The notes beneath the pieces are model-generated. The model was given only the letters and a program-made list of their open reading frames with translations, ran no database searches and was not told where the DNA came from. Below, piece after piece: positions 24,911-33,500 of a stretch of 64,000 nucleotides of DNA (position 1 is the stretch's first letter; each line of letters begins with the position of its first letter). The position numbers and the translations under genes were made by a program. This stretch comes from Vicinamibacteria bacterium (lineage in GTDB: Bacteria > Acidobacteriota > Vicinamibacteria > Vicinamibacterales > UBA2999): assembly GCA_025938035.1 (NCBI GenBank), contig JAICQE010000001.1:1-64000 (forward strand). The letters are read 5' to 3'.

Positions 24911-26281
24911 TCACACCTCAGGTGACATCAGGACCGGGTTGCCGAACAGCCGGCTCAGCGAGTCAATAACAGCCTGGTGATCGCCAACCACAAGCGTCGT
25001 CAGCCTCGACGGATCCAGGTAAGCAGCGGCCACTCTGGTTACGTCGTCGCCGGAAACGGCGTTCACTTTCGGCACGAACTCCTGAAAATACGTGTCGGGC
25101 AGGCCATAGAGTGCAAGCTGAGCGACCCCCCTGGCCACCTGGCCAGCGGTCTCGAAGTTGCGCGGGTACCCCCTCGTCAGCGACGCCTTCGCCAGGGCCA
25201 ACTCCGTGGAGATCACCGGCCGGGATCCGCGAAGTCCCTCCAGCTCCGCGTGGGCGTCCTGGATCGCCTCCGCTGTGGCCGCCGTGTGCACGCTGGCAGA
25301 CAGCGAGAATGGCGCCCGGCCCCGGCGCCAGTCGAAACCCGTGCGCGCGCCGTAAGTAAAACCCTTCTCCTCGCGAAGCTTGAGATTCACCCGGCTGACG
25401 AACTGTCCGCCCAATACGGAGTTCATCACGAGGAGCGCCGGATAATCCGGTGTGTTCCGCCGCGCCGACAGATGGCCGATGCGCAGCTCGGACTGAGCCG
25501 CGCCTTCCCGTGGCACGAGCGCCAGTCGAACGCCTGCATCCTGCGCCGGTTCTATTTCGCTGGCCCGGCCCCAGGCGACGGGCACGGGCCGATCCTCCCA
25601 GCCCCCGAATACCCGCTCCGCCAGCGCACGCATCTCCTCATGCGTCATGTCGCCGGCAACGATCAGCGTCGACTGCAGCGGAACGAACCGGCCCAGGTGA
25701 AATCCAGCCACGTCGTCCACGGTCAGCGAACGAAGCGCGGAGTCCGTGCCTATTGCCAGATGGCCATAGGGATGCTCGCCGTACACCAGGCGCAGAAACG
25801 CCCGCTCCGCGACGGCCGGTGCGACGTCTTTCAGTTGGCGTAAGCGATCGAGCCGCAGCTGGCGAACCCGCTGGAAGTCAGCCTCGCGCAGGCTTGGGCG
25901 AATCACCAGATCCGCGAGAAGCGACATGCCGCGTTCAGCGAACCGCGCCAGCGTCGTGAGCGACAACGTCGTGACGTCCGCCCCAACGTCCACGTCGTAC
26001 TCAGCGCCGAGCCTGGCAATCGCATCGGATACGTCAATGGCGCTGAGCGAGCCAGTGCCCTCGTCGACCATGTCCGCCGTAATTGCCGCCAGCCCTTCCT
26101 GGTGACTCGGATCGGCGCCCGATCCCCCTTCGACCTGGACGACGATCGTCACAACCGGGACGGCCCGGTGCTCGACGGTACGCAGGTCGAGTCCATTCGA
26201 CAGCGAGTGGCGAACAATGCTCGGAAAGCGAAAGGCAGGATCGGCCCCTACGCCGGGCGGCCTCGAACGATCGATGGCCAT
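24911..26281 (-). CDS. M16 peptidase family protein, non-catalytic subunit
   Basis: 456 residues from the ATG at 26281, which overlaps the upstream stop by one base (TGATG). It has the M16 fold (SNGLDLRTVEH, GDMTHEEM, REEKGFTYGARTGFDWRRG), but the zinc site HxxEH is replaced: the equivalent region reads HQEGLAAITADM. The R/Y pair used for substrate binding (R and Y in KGFTYGARTG) is retained. This matches the inactive partner of a two-subunit M16B processing peptidase; the active partner is the gene directly upstream. Likely processes peptides together with it. No signal peptide is visible, so location is uncertain. Confidence 0.85.
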   Translation of the reverse strand: MAIDRSRPPGVGADPAFRFPSIVRHSLSNGLDLRTVEHRAVPVVTIVVQVEGGSGADPSHQEGLAAITADMVDEGTGSLSAIDVSDAIARLGAEYDVDVGADVTTLSLTTLARFAERGMSLLADLVIRPSLREADFQRVRQLRLDRLRQLKDVAPAVAERAFLRLVYGEHPYGHLAIGTDSALRSLTVDDVAGFHLGRFVPLQSTLIVAGDMTHEEMRALAERVFGGWEDRPVPVAWGRASEIEPAQDAGVRLALVPREGAAQSELRIGHLSARRNTPDYPALLVMNSVLGGQFVSRVNLKLREEKGFTYGARTGFDWRRGRAPFSLSASVHTAATAEAIQDAHAELEGLRGSRPVISTELALAKASLTRGYPRNFETAGQVARGVAQLALYGLPDTYFQEFVPKVNAVSGDDVTRVAAAYLDPSRLTTLVVGDHQAVIDSLSRLFGNPVLMSPEV

Positions 26282-27594
26282 CACGACACCGCGATGCGAT
26301 CGGAGCCGGCGAGCGCGAGCGCCTCCCGTCCGTGCGGAACGACGCTGAGAAGAACGCGGGCGTCGAACCGGAGCAGGCGCGCCGCGGCCGCCCGCACACG
26401 CTCCTCGGTCGCCTCCTGATAGCGGGCCACGTCGCGTGAAAAGTACGCCGGATCGCCGCAGTAGGTGTTGTAGGCGTTCAACTGGTCGGACTTCCCGCCA
26501 AACCCGCCGACGGTCTGAAGCCGGTAGAGAAAGTGCGCCTCGATTTGCGCCGCCGCGCGCTGCATCTCCGCCGGCGACGGACCTTTGTCGATCACGATTT
26601 GCAGCTCGGCGTCGATCGCGGACGCGATGTCGGTCAGCGATTGTCCCGGCGCTGCCGTGGCGGCTATCAGGAAGTAGCTCGCCAGCTCGCGCGACCCCTG
26701 ATACGCGGACACGTCAACGGCGATGCGCCGCTCGTAGACGAGCGTTCGATACAGCCGGGAGGTCTTCCCGTTGGCCAGCAGATCGGCCAGCAGATCCATC
26801 TCCGCGTCACCGTCAGCGAACATTGGCGGTGAATGCCACGCCATGTACACGCGCGGCAGCTCGATGCGATCTTCGAGCAGCAGTCGATGTTCCCGCGTCA
26901 GCGACCCGCTGGCCCTCACACGTTCGGGTTTCGGCCCCGGCGCCAGCTCGCCGAAGTACTGCTCGGCCAGGTCGAACGCTCGTGCTGTCTCGATATCGCC
27001 GGCCAGAGCCAGCGACGCATTTGCCGGATGGTAGTACGTCCTGAAGAACGCCTGGACGTCATCGAGGCGCATCGCCCGGAGATCCTCCGACGCGCCGATC
27101 GTCATCCAGTGATACGGATGTTCCGGCGGATAGAGCGTGGCGCTGATCGCCATCATCGCCATGCCGTACGGGCGGTTCTCGTAATTCTGACGGCGCTCGT
27201 TGAGGACAACATCGCGCTGCGTCTCGAATCGTTCCGGCGTCACCGCCGGCAGCAGGTACCCCATCCGATCCGATTCCATCCAGAGCGCCAGATCGATGGC
27301 GCTCGTCGGCACGACCTCCCAGTAATTCGTGCGGTCCGTATTCGTCGATCCGTTCAGCAGCGCACCGGCCTGCTGGAGCGGCGGAAAGTAGCCTGCCGGA
27401 TGGTGCTCCGACCCCTCGAACATCAGATGCTCGAACAGATGCGCGAACCCCGTCCGCCCGGGCCGTTCGTTCTTGGAGCCGACGTGATACCAGATGTTCA
27501 CCGCCACGACAGGCACCTGACGCGATTCGTGGACGATGACGTCGAGCCCGTTGGCGAGCGTGTGCTTGGTAAATGGCAGGCCGATGGAGGTCAC
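26281..27594 (-). CDS. M16 zinc metallopeptidase, catalytic subunit
   Basis: 437 residues, GTG start. The inverted zinc motif H52-L-F-E55-H56 in GFAHLFEHLMFEGSEHHPAG is intact, with a distal glutamate expected about 76 residues later (DVVLNERRQNYENRPYG). The N-terminus FTKHTLANGLDVIVHES is typical. Pairs with the inactive paralogue downstream, as in mitochondrial processing peptidase and bacterial PqqF/YmxG-type pairs. TACGAT lies five bases before the start, in the 19-bp gap after Mrp, and may be a -10 element. Confidence 0.88.
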   Translation of the reverse strand: MTSIGLPFTKHTLANGLDVIVHESRQVPVVAVNIWYHVGSKNERPGRTGFAHLFEHLMFEGSEHHPAGYFPPLQQAGALLNGSTNTDRTNYWEVVPTSAIDLALWMESDRMGYLLPAVTPERFETQRDVVLNERRQNYENRPYGMAMMAISATLYPPEHPYHWMTIGASEDLRAMRLDDVQAFFRTYYHPANASLALAGDIETARAFDLAEQYFGELAPGPKPERVRASGSLTREHRLLLEDRIELPRVYMAWHSPPMFADGDAEMDLLADLLANGKTSRLYRTLVYERRIAVDVSAYQGSRELASYFLIAATAAPGQSLTDIASAIDAELQIVIDKGPSPAEMQRAAAQIEAHFLYRLQTVGGFGGKSDQLNAYNTYCGDPAYFSRDVARYQEATEERVRAAAARLLRFDARVLLSVVPHGREALALAGSDRIAVS

Positions 27595-27613
27595 TGGTGA
27601 TCGTAGCGGCGAA

Positions 27614-28714
27614 CTAACGCACCGGAATCAGCGGAATCTTCCCGCGATTTGCTTCCGCCGTACGGTGGGCGGCAATCGACACCTGCGCCGCGGCGCGTTC
27701 AGCCAGCGTGAGGAACGCCTTCGCGGCGGCCGATGATGGCTCGGCCACCACGAGCGGCACGCCGGCGTCGCTGCCCTCGCGGATCGGCTGGTAGACCGGC
27801 AGGCGTCCGAGAAACGGCACCTGCAGCTCCGCTGCCAGCGCTTCGCCGCCACCGTGGCCGAAGATGTCCGCTTCGTGATGGCAGTTCGTGCACTGGTAAT
27901 AACTCATGTTCTCCACGATACCGATCGGCGGGATATTCAGCTTCTGATACATCCGGACCGCGCGGCGGCTGTCCGACAACGACACCTGCTGCGGCGTCGT
28001 CACCACGATCGAGCCGACCACCGGCACCGTCTGGCTCATGCTCAGCGCCACGTCACCAGTGCCCGGCGGCATATCGACAATCAGGTAGTCGAGGTCCTTC
28101 CACGCCACTTCGCGGAAGAACTGCTGGATCGCGCCGTGGAGCATCGGTCCTCTCCAGATGATCGGCGCGTCATCCTGCGTGAGGAATCCGATCGACACGA
28201 CCTGCAGGCCGTATTTCTCAGCCGGCACGATCTGTTTCCCGTCCGTCGTCAGCTGTGTATTCAGGCCGAGCATCAACGGAACGTTCGGACCATAGATGTC
28301 GCCGTCGAGGACGCCGACGCGGCTGCCACACTTCACGAGGGCGAGCGCGAGGTTCACAGCTACCGTGGTCTTGCCCACGCCGCCTTTCCCGGCGCCAACG
28401 GCAATCACGTTCTTGACGCCCGGCAGCGGCGGACGGCCGGTCTCGGGAGCCAGCGCCGAGCGCACGTTCGCCGTCAGCTGCACGTCCACCTGGCTGACGC
28501 CGGAAACCGCGCGCACGGCGTTCGTCGCCTGCTCGCGAAGCTGTTCCTTGACCGGGCATGCCGGCGTCGTCAGTTCAATGGTGAAGGCGACTCGGCCGCT
28601 ATCGATCGAGAGATCCTTCACGAAGCCGAGCGTCACGATGTCCCGGCGGATGTCGGGGTCGACGACCGCGCGGAGCGCATTCAGCACCGCGTCGCGGTCG
28701 GGTTGGAGTGCCAT
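27614..28714 (-). CDS. Mrp/NBP35-type Fe-S cluster carrier ATPase with DUF59 domain
   Basis: 366 residues. Residues 1-85 are a MIP18/DUF59 domain (LRAVVDPDIRRDIVTLGFVKD, TTPACPVKEQL), then a deviant Walker A (AVGAGKGGVGKTTVAV, residues 106-120), Walker A' and B (VGVLDGDIYGPNVPLMLG; LIVDMPPGTGD) and the C275-T-N-C278 motif that binds a bridging 4Fe-4S cluster in the dimer. It loads Fe-S clusters onto apoproteins. ErpA, another Fe-S carrier, is encoded at 47 kb. TAAGAT sits exactly six bases before the ATG. Confidence 0.92.
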   Translation of the reverse strand: MALQPDRDAVLNALRAVVDPDIRRDIVTLGFVKDLSIDSGRVAFTIELTTPACPVKEQLREQATNAVRAVSGVSQVDVQLTANVRSALAPETGRPPLPGVKNVIAVGAGKGGVGKTTVAVNLALALVKCGSRVGVLDGDIYGPNVPLMLGLNTQLTTDGKQIVPAEKYGLQVVSIGFLTQDDAPIIWRGPMLHGAIQQFFREVAWKDLDYLIVDMPPGTGDVALSMSQTVPVVGSIVVTTPQQVSLSDSRRAVRMYQKLNIPPIGIVENMSYYQCTNCHHEADIFGHGGGEALAAELQVPFLGRLPVYQPIREGSDAGVPLVVAEPSSAAAKAFLTLAERAAAQVSIAAHRTAEANRGKIPLIPVR

Positions 28715-28720
28715 GAACCG

Positions 28721-28726
28721 ATCTTA
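28721..28726 (-). promoter_or_regulatory. Candidate -10 element (TAAGAT) six bases before mrp
   Basis: TAAGAT on the minus strand ends six bases from the mrp ATG at 28714; no Shine-Dalgarno sequence is present. It overlaps the stop codon of the upstream gene, so transcription could start at the ATG itself even though the genes look like an operon. Confidence 0.4.
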
Positions 28727-29104
28727 TCGTGCCGGCTCGAACAATCGGCGCCCGTCGTCTCGCAGGAGCACCCAAAGCGCGTAGGCGCCAAACGCGGTGC
28801 CGAAAGGAAGAACGAGAAGGTTGACGATGGCAAGGCCGAGGGAGAGGAAGCGTCCCAGGGCCCGGCGCCGCTTCAACAGCACGGCGGCCCAGATGTGCGC
28901 GCCGCCCCAGGCGAGCGCAAAGACCCCGATCAGGACGAACACTGCCGCTGTCAGGCTGGCGGCAAAGTCCACGCGGTTGGCAACCGGGGCGAGCAGCTCC
29001 GCCAATGCGCCCGCGGCCAGCAGCAGCATCGACACGCCGACGAGCATGGCCAGCGCGCCCCACAGCGTGGCAAGCGTGCCGAGCAGATTGACGTGCCGCT
29101 CCAC
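28724..29104 (-). CDS. Polytopic membrane protein, unknown function
   Basis: 126 residues, GTG start. About four hydrophobic helices (LGTLATLWGALAMLVGVSML, FAASLTAAVFVLIGVFALAW, FLSLGLAIVNLLVLPFGTAF) with a basic loop KRRRALGR near residue 80. Similar small membrane proteins with a terminal YALWVLLRDDGRRLFE segment are common in Acidobacteriota and are uncharacterised. TACACT lies six bases upstream, with no Shine-Dalgarno sequence. Confidence 0.65.
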   Translation of the reverse strand: MERHVNLLGTLATLWGALAMLVGVSMLLLAAGALAELLAPVANRVDFAASLTAAVFVLIGVFALAWGGAHIWAAVLLKRRRALGRFLSLGLAIVNLLVLPFGTAFGAYALWVLLRDDGRRLFEPAR

Positions 29105-29110
29105 GGCGTT

Positions 29111-29116
29111 AGTGTA
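29111..29116 (-). promoter_or_regulatory. Candidate -10 element (TACACT) six bases before a membrane protein gene
   Basis: TACACT on the minus strand ends six bases before the GTG at 29104. A palindromic repeat starts 15 bases further upstream, occupying the place where a -35 element would be expected. Confidence 0.4.
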
Positions 29117-29130
29117 GCTTCCGGGCGATC

Positions 29131-29182
29131 GTAGTGTCCGGCTTCAGCCGGACGAGAAGGTCCGCCTGAAGGCGGACACTAC
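29131..29182. repeat. Perfect double palindrome (REPIN-like)
   Basis: Two hairpin units face each other: GTCCGGCTTCAGCCGGAC and GTCCGCCTGAAGGCGGAC, separated by GAGAAG and bracketed by GTAGT and ACTAC. The whole 52-bp element is a near-perfect inverted repeat. This is the layout of a REPIN, a mobile doublet of REP sequences. It follows the stop codon of the DnaJ-like gene on the minus strand, where it may end or protect that transcript. Confidence 0.8.
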
Positions 29183-29195
29183 AGGAGCAGAGAAA

Positions 29196-29612
29196 TCAGC
29201 GGGCCGCCGCGACAGCGACCGAGAGCTCGACGCGCGTCGATCGGTTGGGCCGCTGCGTCACGCTGAAGCAGAACCGCGCGCCGTCACGAACGCCGGCGGG
29301 GACCGTCACCTGGACGGGATGTCGAATAACCTGGAACCCGCAGCCGCGGCACCTCGCGCAGGTTTCAGTCCACGATTCGCCGCGCCCACCGCACTCGCCG
29401 CACGTGCACTGGACAGGTACGCTGAACGGGATGGTGATGCCGCGCGCGGCTTCACTGTCGGTCAGCTCGACGGAGGCACGCAGCGTGTCGGGACGTTCGT
29501 CGGCCAGGAACGAGCGCCTGATGCGCTCGACCGCCGGCGCCACCGACGGGAAATCGATGATGACTTCGTCAGCGAAGCAGTTGACGTCCTGACGTGAATC
29601 GTCACGCGTCAT
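29196..29612 (-). CDS. DnaJ-like zinc-binding protein without J domain
   Basis: 138 residues from the ATG at 29612; the frame is open upstream to 29801, but that part has no protein character. A beta-domain segment (TLRASVELTDSEAARGITIP, FSVPVQCTCGECGGRGESWT, ETCARCRGCGFQVIRHPVQV) matches the start of the DnaJ C-terminal region with one zinc cluster built from C-G-E-C and C-A-R-C, and ends with PAGVRDGARFCFSV. There is no HPD-containing J domain, so it cannot stimulate DnaK and is a reduced client-binding module or a relic. Two zinc-ribbon genes lie next to it. Confidence 0.65.
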   Translation of the reverse strand: MTRDDSRQDVNCFADEVIIDFPSVAPAVERIRRSFLADERPDTLRASVELTDSEAARGITIPFSVPVQCTCGECGGRGESWTETCARCRGCGFQVIRHPVQVTVPAGVRDGARFCFSVTQRPNRSTRVELSVAVAAAR

Positions 29613-29721
29613 CACGGCTACCGGTTCGCCGCTGTGGCCCGAGCCCTGAGGCCTGTGGCCTCGATGTGTGTGCCCCCGCATCGGACTGGGGGTACGATAG
29701 GGATCGCTCGAGGAGAAGTCA

Positions 29722-29877
29722 ATGGCCGGAAGGGAGTGTCCGATGTGCGGCGAGATCATGCGGCTGCGCGAATCGCAGATCACCGATCGCATTCCCGGCA
29801 CGACGCAGACACGTACGACCGTGCAGCGCGAATGGGTTTGTCCTGAATGCGACTACTTCGAGGAGGTCGAGGATTGA
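29722..29877 (+). CDS. 51-residue zinc-ribbon protein
   Basis: ATG at 29722 preceded by AGGAGAA. The product begins AGRECPMCGEIMRLRES and ends REWVCPECDYFEEVED: two C-x2-C knuckles (C6/C9 and C41/C44) make a complete small zinc ribbon. TACGAT about 24 bases upstream may be its -10. It is convergent with another zinc-ribbon gene, whose stop begins one base after its own. Function unknown; such ribbons usually bind nucleic acid or protein. Confidence 0.7.
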   Translation: MAGRECPMCGEIMRLRESQITDRIPGTTQTRTTVQREWVCPECDYFEEVED

Positions 29878-29878
29878 A

Positions 29879-30100
29879 TTAGCGGGCGCCCAGCGTCAGC
29901 CGTAGTTCCTTCTGGATCGTCTCGTCCATCTCGTCGAGATTCAGCGCCGTCTCGCACTCGTCACAGAGCACTTCGAGCACCTGCGGGCGTTCTTCTTCCG
30001 ACACTTCGACCCGGGAATCCTCCAGATGCACGACGTGCATCTGCAAGGTCTTCACGAGAAAATTCTGATCGTTCCCACAACTGGGACAGGTCAACGCCAC
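29879..30100 (-). CDS. 73-residue zinc-ribbon protein
   Basis: GTG start at 30100 with AGAGGAGACC upstream, which sets the start inside a longer open frame. ALTCPSCGNDQNFLVKTLQM supplies one CxxC, LEVLCDECETALNLDEMDET the other, so one zinc site; the rest is acidic and helical (SRVEVSEEERPQ). A well-spaced sigma70-type promoter lies upstream. The family is not recognised; the pattern is that of stand-alone zinc ribbons with possible regulatory roles. Confidence 0.7.
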   Translation of the reverse strand: MALTCPSCGNDQNFLVKTLQMHVVHLEDSRVEVSEEERPQVLEVLCDECETALNLDEMDETIQKELRLTLGAR

Positions 30101-30141
30101 TCGGGTCTCCTCTTTGGTCGTCAATAAAACCCCCAAAGCTG

Positions 30142-30170
30142 ATTGTATGGGATGGGATGCGGCGGGGCAA
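30142..30170 (-). promoter_or_regulatory. Sigma70-type promoter for the zinc-ribbon gene
   Basis: TTGCCC (30165-30170) and TACAAT (30142-30147) on the minus strand with a 17-base spacer. Start of transcription is expected near 30135, giving a 35-base leader that includes the Shine-Dalgarno sequence. Confidence 0.6.
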
Positions 30171-30180
30171 TGCGCAATTC

Positions 30181-30196
30181 GGCCCAAAAATGGGCC
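30181..30196 (-). terminator. Hairpin downstream of a small minus-strand ORF
   Basis: GGCCCA-AAAA-TGGGCC is a perfect 6-bp stem with a 4-base loop, 50 bases past the stop at 30247 and before the promoter of the next minus-strand gene. Consistent with transcription ending between the two, although there is no long T-run. Confidence 0.45.
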
Positions 30197-30246
30197 AGCT
30201 GGGCTAATTCGTCGTGCTGGCGCCCGGACCCTTGCCGCGACGGCCG

Positions 30247-30444
30247 TCAGACGAGCGCTTCGCCGGTGTCTGCAACCAGCGCTTCGGGGACCCCGAGGCG
30301 CGTCACGTGACCCGTACGGTGACGGGTAAACACACAGTGGGGTCCCTTCGCCTCGACGAACTCGACCTCGACGACGGACGGGCGCGCCTGATACACGCCG
30401 GCCACACAGCCGCACGGCATCGTTTCCAGGGCGAGCAACGTCAT
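30247..30444 (-). CDS. Small Cys-containing protein, hypothetical
   Basis: 65 residues from the ATG at 30444 (an upstream ATG at 30486 is possible). The product (TLLALETMPCGCVAGVYQ, ARPSVVEVEFVEAKGPHC, VFTRHRTGHVTRLGVPEAL) reads like a compact beta-rich protein with a C-G-C pair and an H-C near the middle. No family recognised and no clear Shine-Dalgarno sequence, so reality as a gene is moderate; the hairpin downstream supports it. Confidence 0.4.
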   Translation of the reverse strand: MTLLALETMPCGCVAGVYQARPSVVEVEFVEAKGPHCVFTRHRTGHVTRLGVPEALVADTGEALV

Positions 30445-30592
30445 TGCTGCGGCGCGGTGGCGTGCGGGCGTAGGAGCGATGTGCATCTGTTTGGTTAGAC
30501 TGCGGGAAGCTCCATCTGGTTCCAAGGTGCGGCTATTGTGATCTACAGCGGATCGCAACGCGAGACATTTCTGCGCCAGGGCGAGCAAACCG

Positions 30593-33500
30593 TCAGGAGT
30601 TGACGGCATCCAGGGCATACACGACGTCAACGGTAACCGTGTCAGCGAAGATCGTCTCCGCAGCGCGCCTGTAGATCTCGGCCTGGAGCACATGCTCGTC
30701 GCGCCGGCGACCGGTCTTGAACTCCAGGATGCGGATCGAACCATCGCCGAGCCGGATGAGGCAGTCAATCGCACCGCGAATAATCTGCCCGTCGGCGGCC
30801 AAGCTGAATGGCACCTCGTGAAAGACGGCGCCCGCTTCGTAATGCTTCTTGAGCTCGGAACGATCGCGAAACGCGCGAAAGCGCACAACGACTTCTCCAA
30901 CGATCCCCGGATCGAACGCCGCGTCAGTATGCTCTCGCCGCAGCAATCCGGTGACCGCAGCGGCGAGCACTTCGTCTTCGACCTCGAGCGTCACGCCGAA
31001 TCGCTGCAGCAGGCGATGGACGAGAAGCCCGATGAGCACATCGTCCGTCTTCGCGGCTTCGCCGCTACGGCGCGGCAGGGAGAGTGCGCTTCCGTATTCG
31101 GCGATCAGAAGCGGTTCCGCCGCGACAACGGCCGCCACGCTGGTGCGAACGGCAGTGGACTCCGCGACGGGTTCGAAATCCGATTCGGGCGTCGCCAACG
31201 GCGAATGCGGCGGACAGCCGCCAATCGCGGCCGGAGCAGCCTTCACGACCCGAAACCGGTGGACCGTGCCGGCCGTTCCACTCCAATCCATATGATCGGC
31301 GCCCCCGTAGCCGGCGACGAATATGTCAAGAAGCGACGGGGGCCAGACGTCGGCGAGACTCCCCCTCCCGGGCTGAACCCGCCCATCCTTCAGCGCCGTG
31401 CTCAGGTACAGGCGATCCCGAGCGCGGGTCAGCGCCACGTATAGAAGACGCTTGGTTTCCTCGCGCTCACGGGCGCCATCGTCGTCGTCTGCGTCGGAGC
31501 GATAGTCGCCCACGGCAACCGAAATGGCATCGCCAGCCGGGTTTCCGGCGATGCGGATGGCGTCCCGCCGGGTGCCGGTCCCGCGGGCGACGTTGACAAC
31601 GAATACCACGGGGAACTCGAGGCCCTTGGCGGCATGAACCGTCATCAGGCTCACCGCGTCGAGTGCGTCGATCACCGCGTTGGGCTCATCGCCGACGGCC
31701 AGACGATCGAGATGGTCGGCGATCCGTCCCATCGTTGCGTAGCCGCGGTTCTGGATTCGGCGGATGATGGCGCGAATCTTCTTGAGGTTTTCGCGGGCGT
31801 ATGCGAGCCGCACGCCGCGCAGCCGGATGGCATAGGCCGACTCCTCGAGAATCAGATCGAGCAGTTCCGCTGGCGGTATCCGATCCACAAGGCCGCACCA
31901 CCGCTGCAGGCTCCGCCGGGAGACGTCCATCGCCGCCCAATCGTGCTCGTCGAGGACCGTCGCCGCCTCCGGCTCGTCCTCTTGCAGAGCACTGGCGAGG
32001 CCCGGCGCCAGGCGGCGCAACCCTTCCTCGGAGACGCCGCCAAAGCCGGACCGCAGAATGGCCGCGGCACGGAGATCGGATGTCGGCTCGGCCAGGTATC
32101 GCAGGAGCGCGAGGACATCCTTGATTTCGTCCGCGTCGAAGAAGCCCAGGCCCTTGTAGACGTACGCGGGAACGCCCCGGCGCTCGAGAGCCTGCTCGAA
32201 TTCACGATGAGTCTCGCGCGTTCGGAAGAGAACGGCGATATCGCCAGGGCGCGCCGACCGCCTCAGTCCGGTTTCGCGATCTCTGACGGTTGCCCGGCCG
32301 ACGAGGCTGGCGATCTCATCCGCGACAGCTTCGGCGCATGCTTCAGGGGTATCGCCGGGCACAATTCCCAGCGCGTCATCGCTCCCGTCCAAGCCGTCAG
32401 CCAACCCGGCTGCCAGCGGAAACCGATCTCCTTCCTCGTAGCGAAACGCGTCCGCGCGGGAGGGAGCAGTGTCGAGCATTGCGCAGACATCGTTGACGAA
32501 AGCCAGCAGCGCTGGGACGGCGCGGAAACTCCTGGAAATCGTTCGACGGACATCGCCATCCGGTCGTAACTGTTCGAGGTGGCGGCCTGCCTCCCGTAAC
32601 ACTGATACGTCCGCGTCGCGAAACGCGTAGATCGATTGCTTCCGGTCGCCGACGATGAAGACGGAGGGCTGCAGCGGACCCGAGTGAGCCAGGCCGGCCC
32701 CTTCGCCCCACGAGGCAATAAGCAGCTCCACCAGTTCCCACTGCGCGCGGCTGGTGTCCTGGAATTCGTCGACCAGCACGTGGTGATACCGCGCCTCAAG
32801 GCGATACCGGCTCTGGGCAAATTCTTCCATCTGCCGCAACAGCTGGAGCGCCTTGAGAAGGACATCGTGAAAGTCCAGCACCGCGTGCGCGTCCAGCGTG
32901 CGGCGATATTCGGACTCCGCGATCGCGAACATGCGCCGCACGCCGCGCGACACCAGCACGTTCAGGTCGCGGCGGAAACCTTGCCAGGCCCGCAGCAGTT
33001 CGCCACCATGACGAACGACCAAATCACGGTGAACCTCCCAGATCCGGGCGGAGGGGAACCGCGCGCGCGGCACCGTGAGCCGGCTCCGCGGCTTGCCGTC
33101 CTGCGTCAGGAAATACTCGCGAGAGGCAGCGAAGGCGGCATGGACCGCGGCCGGATCCGCCGGTACACCGGAGTCGACACTACGGTCGAGAGCCTGCAGC
33201 CGCCCGGCCAGAAGCACGAACGCGGCCTCGGGCGGTCCGGTCTCCAGGAAGCGCTCGAGCCCACCTGGCATCCCGCGGAACATACCGATGAGCGTGGCGG
33301 CCCCTGCGGCCGCGACCGAGCCGACGGTCAGGTCGGAAGAACCTCGCGCCAGGAAACGATCGAGCACTGCCGGAGCCACGATGCGCCGGTTCAGCAGTGC
33401 GGCGAGACCCGCGCGAGCCCGCCGCTCGCTCAGCTGCGCGAACACCAGTGCCACGGCCTCGTCCTCACGCGCGACCGCGCGGCAGATGCGCAGCGCACGG

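Noticed and set aside
27614..29104. Phage or plasmid partition gene (ParA)
   Set aside because: The ATPase has a DUF59 domain and a CTNC motif, which identify it as an Mrp-type Fe-S carrier.
29131..29182. CRISPR-like repeat
   Set aside because: A single inverted pair with a 6-base centre, not a direct-repeat array with spacers.
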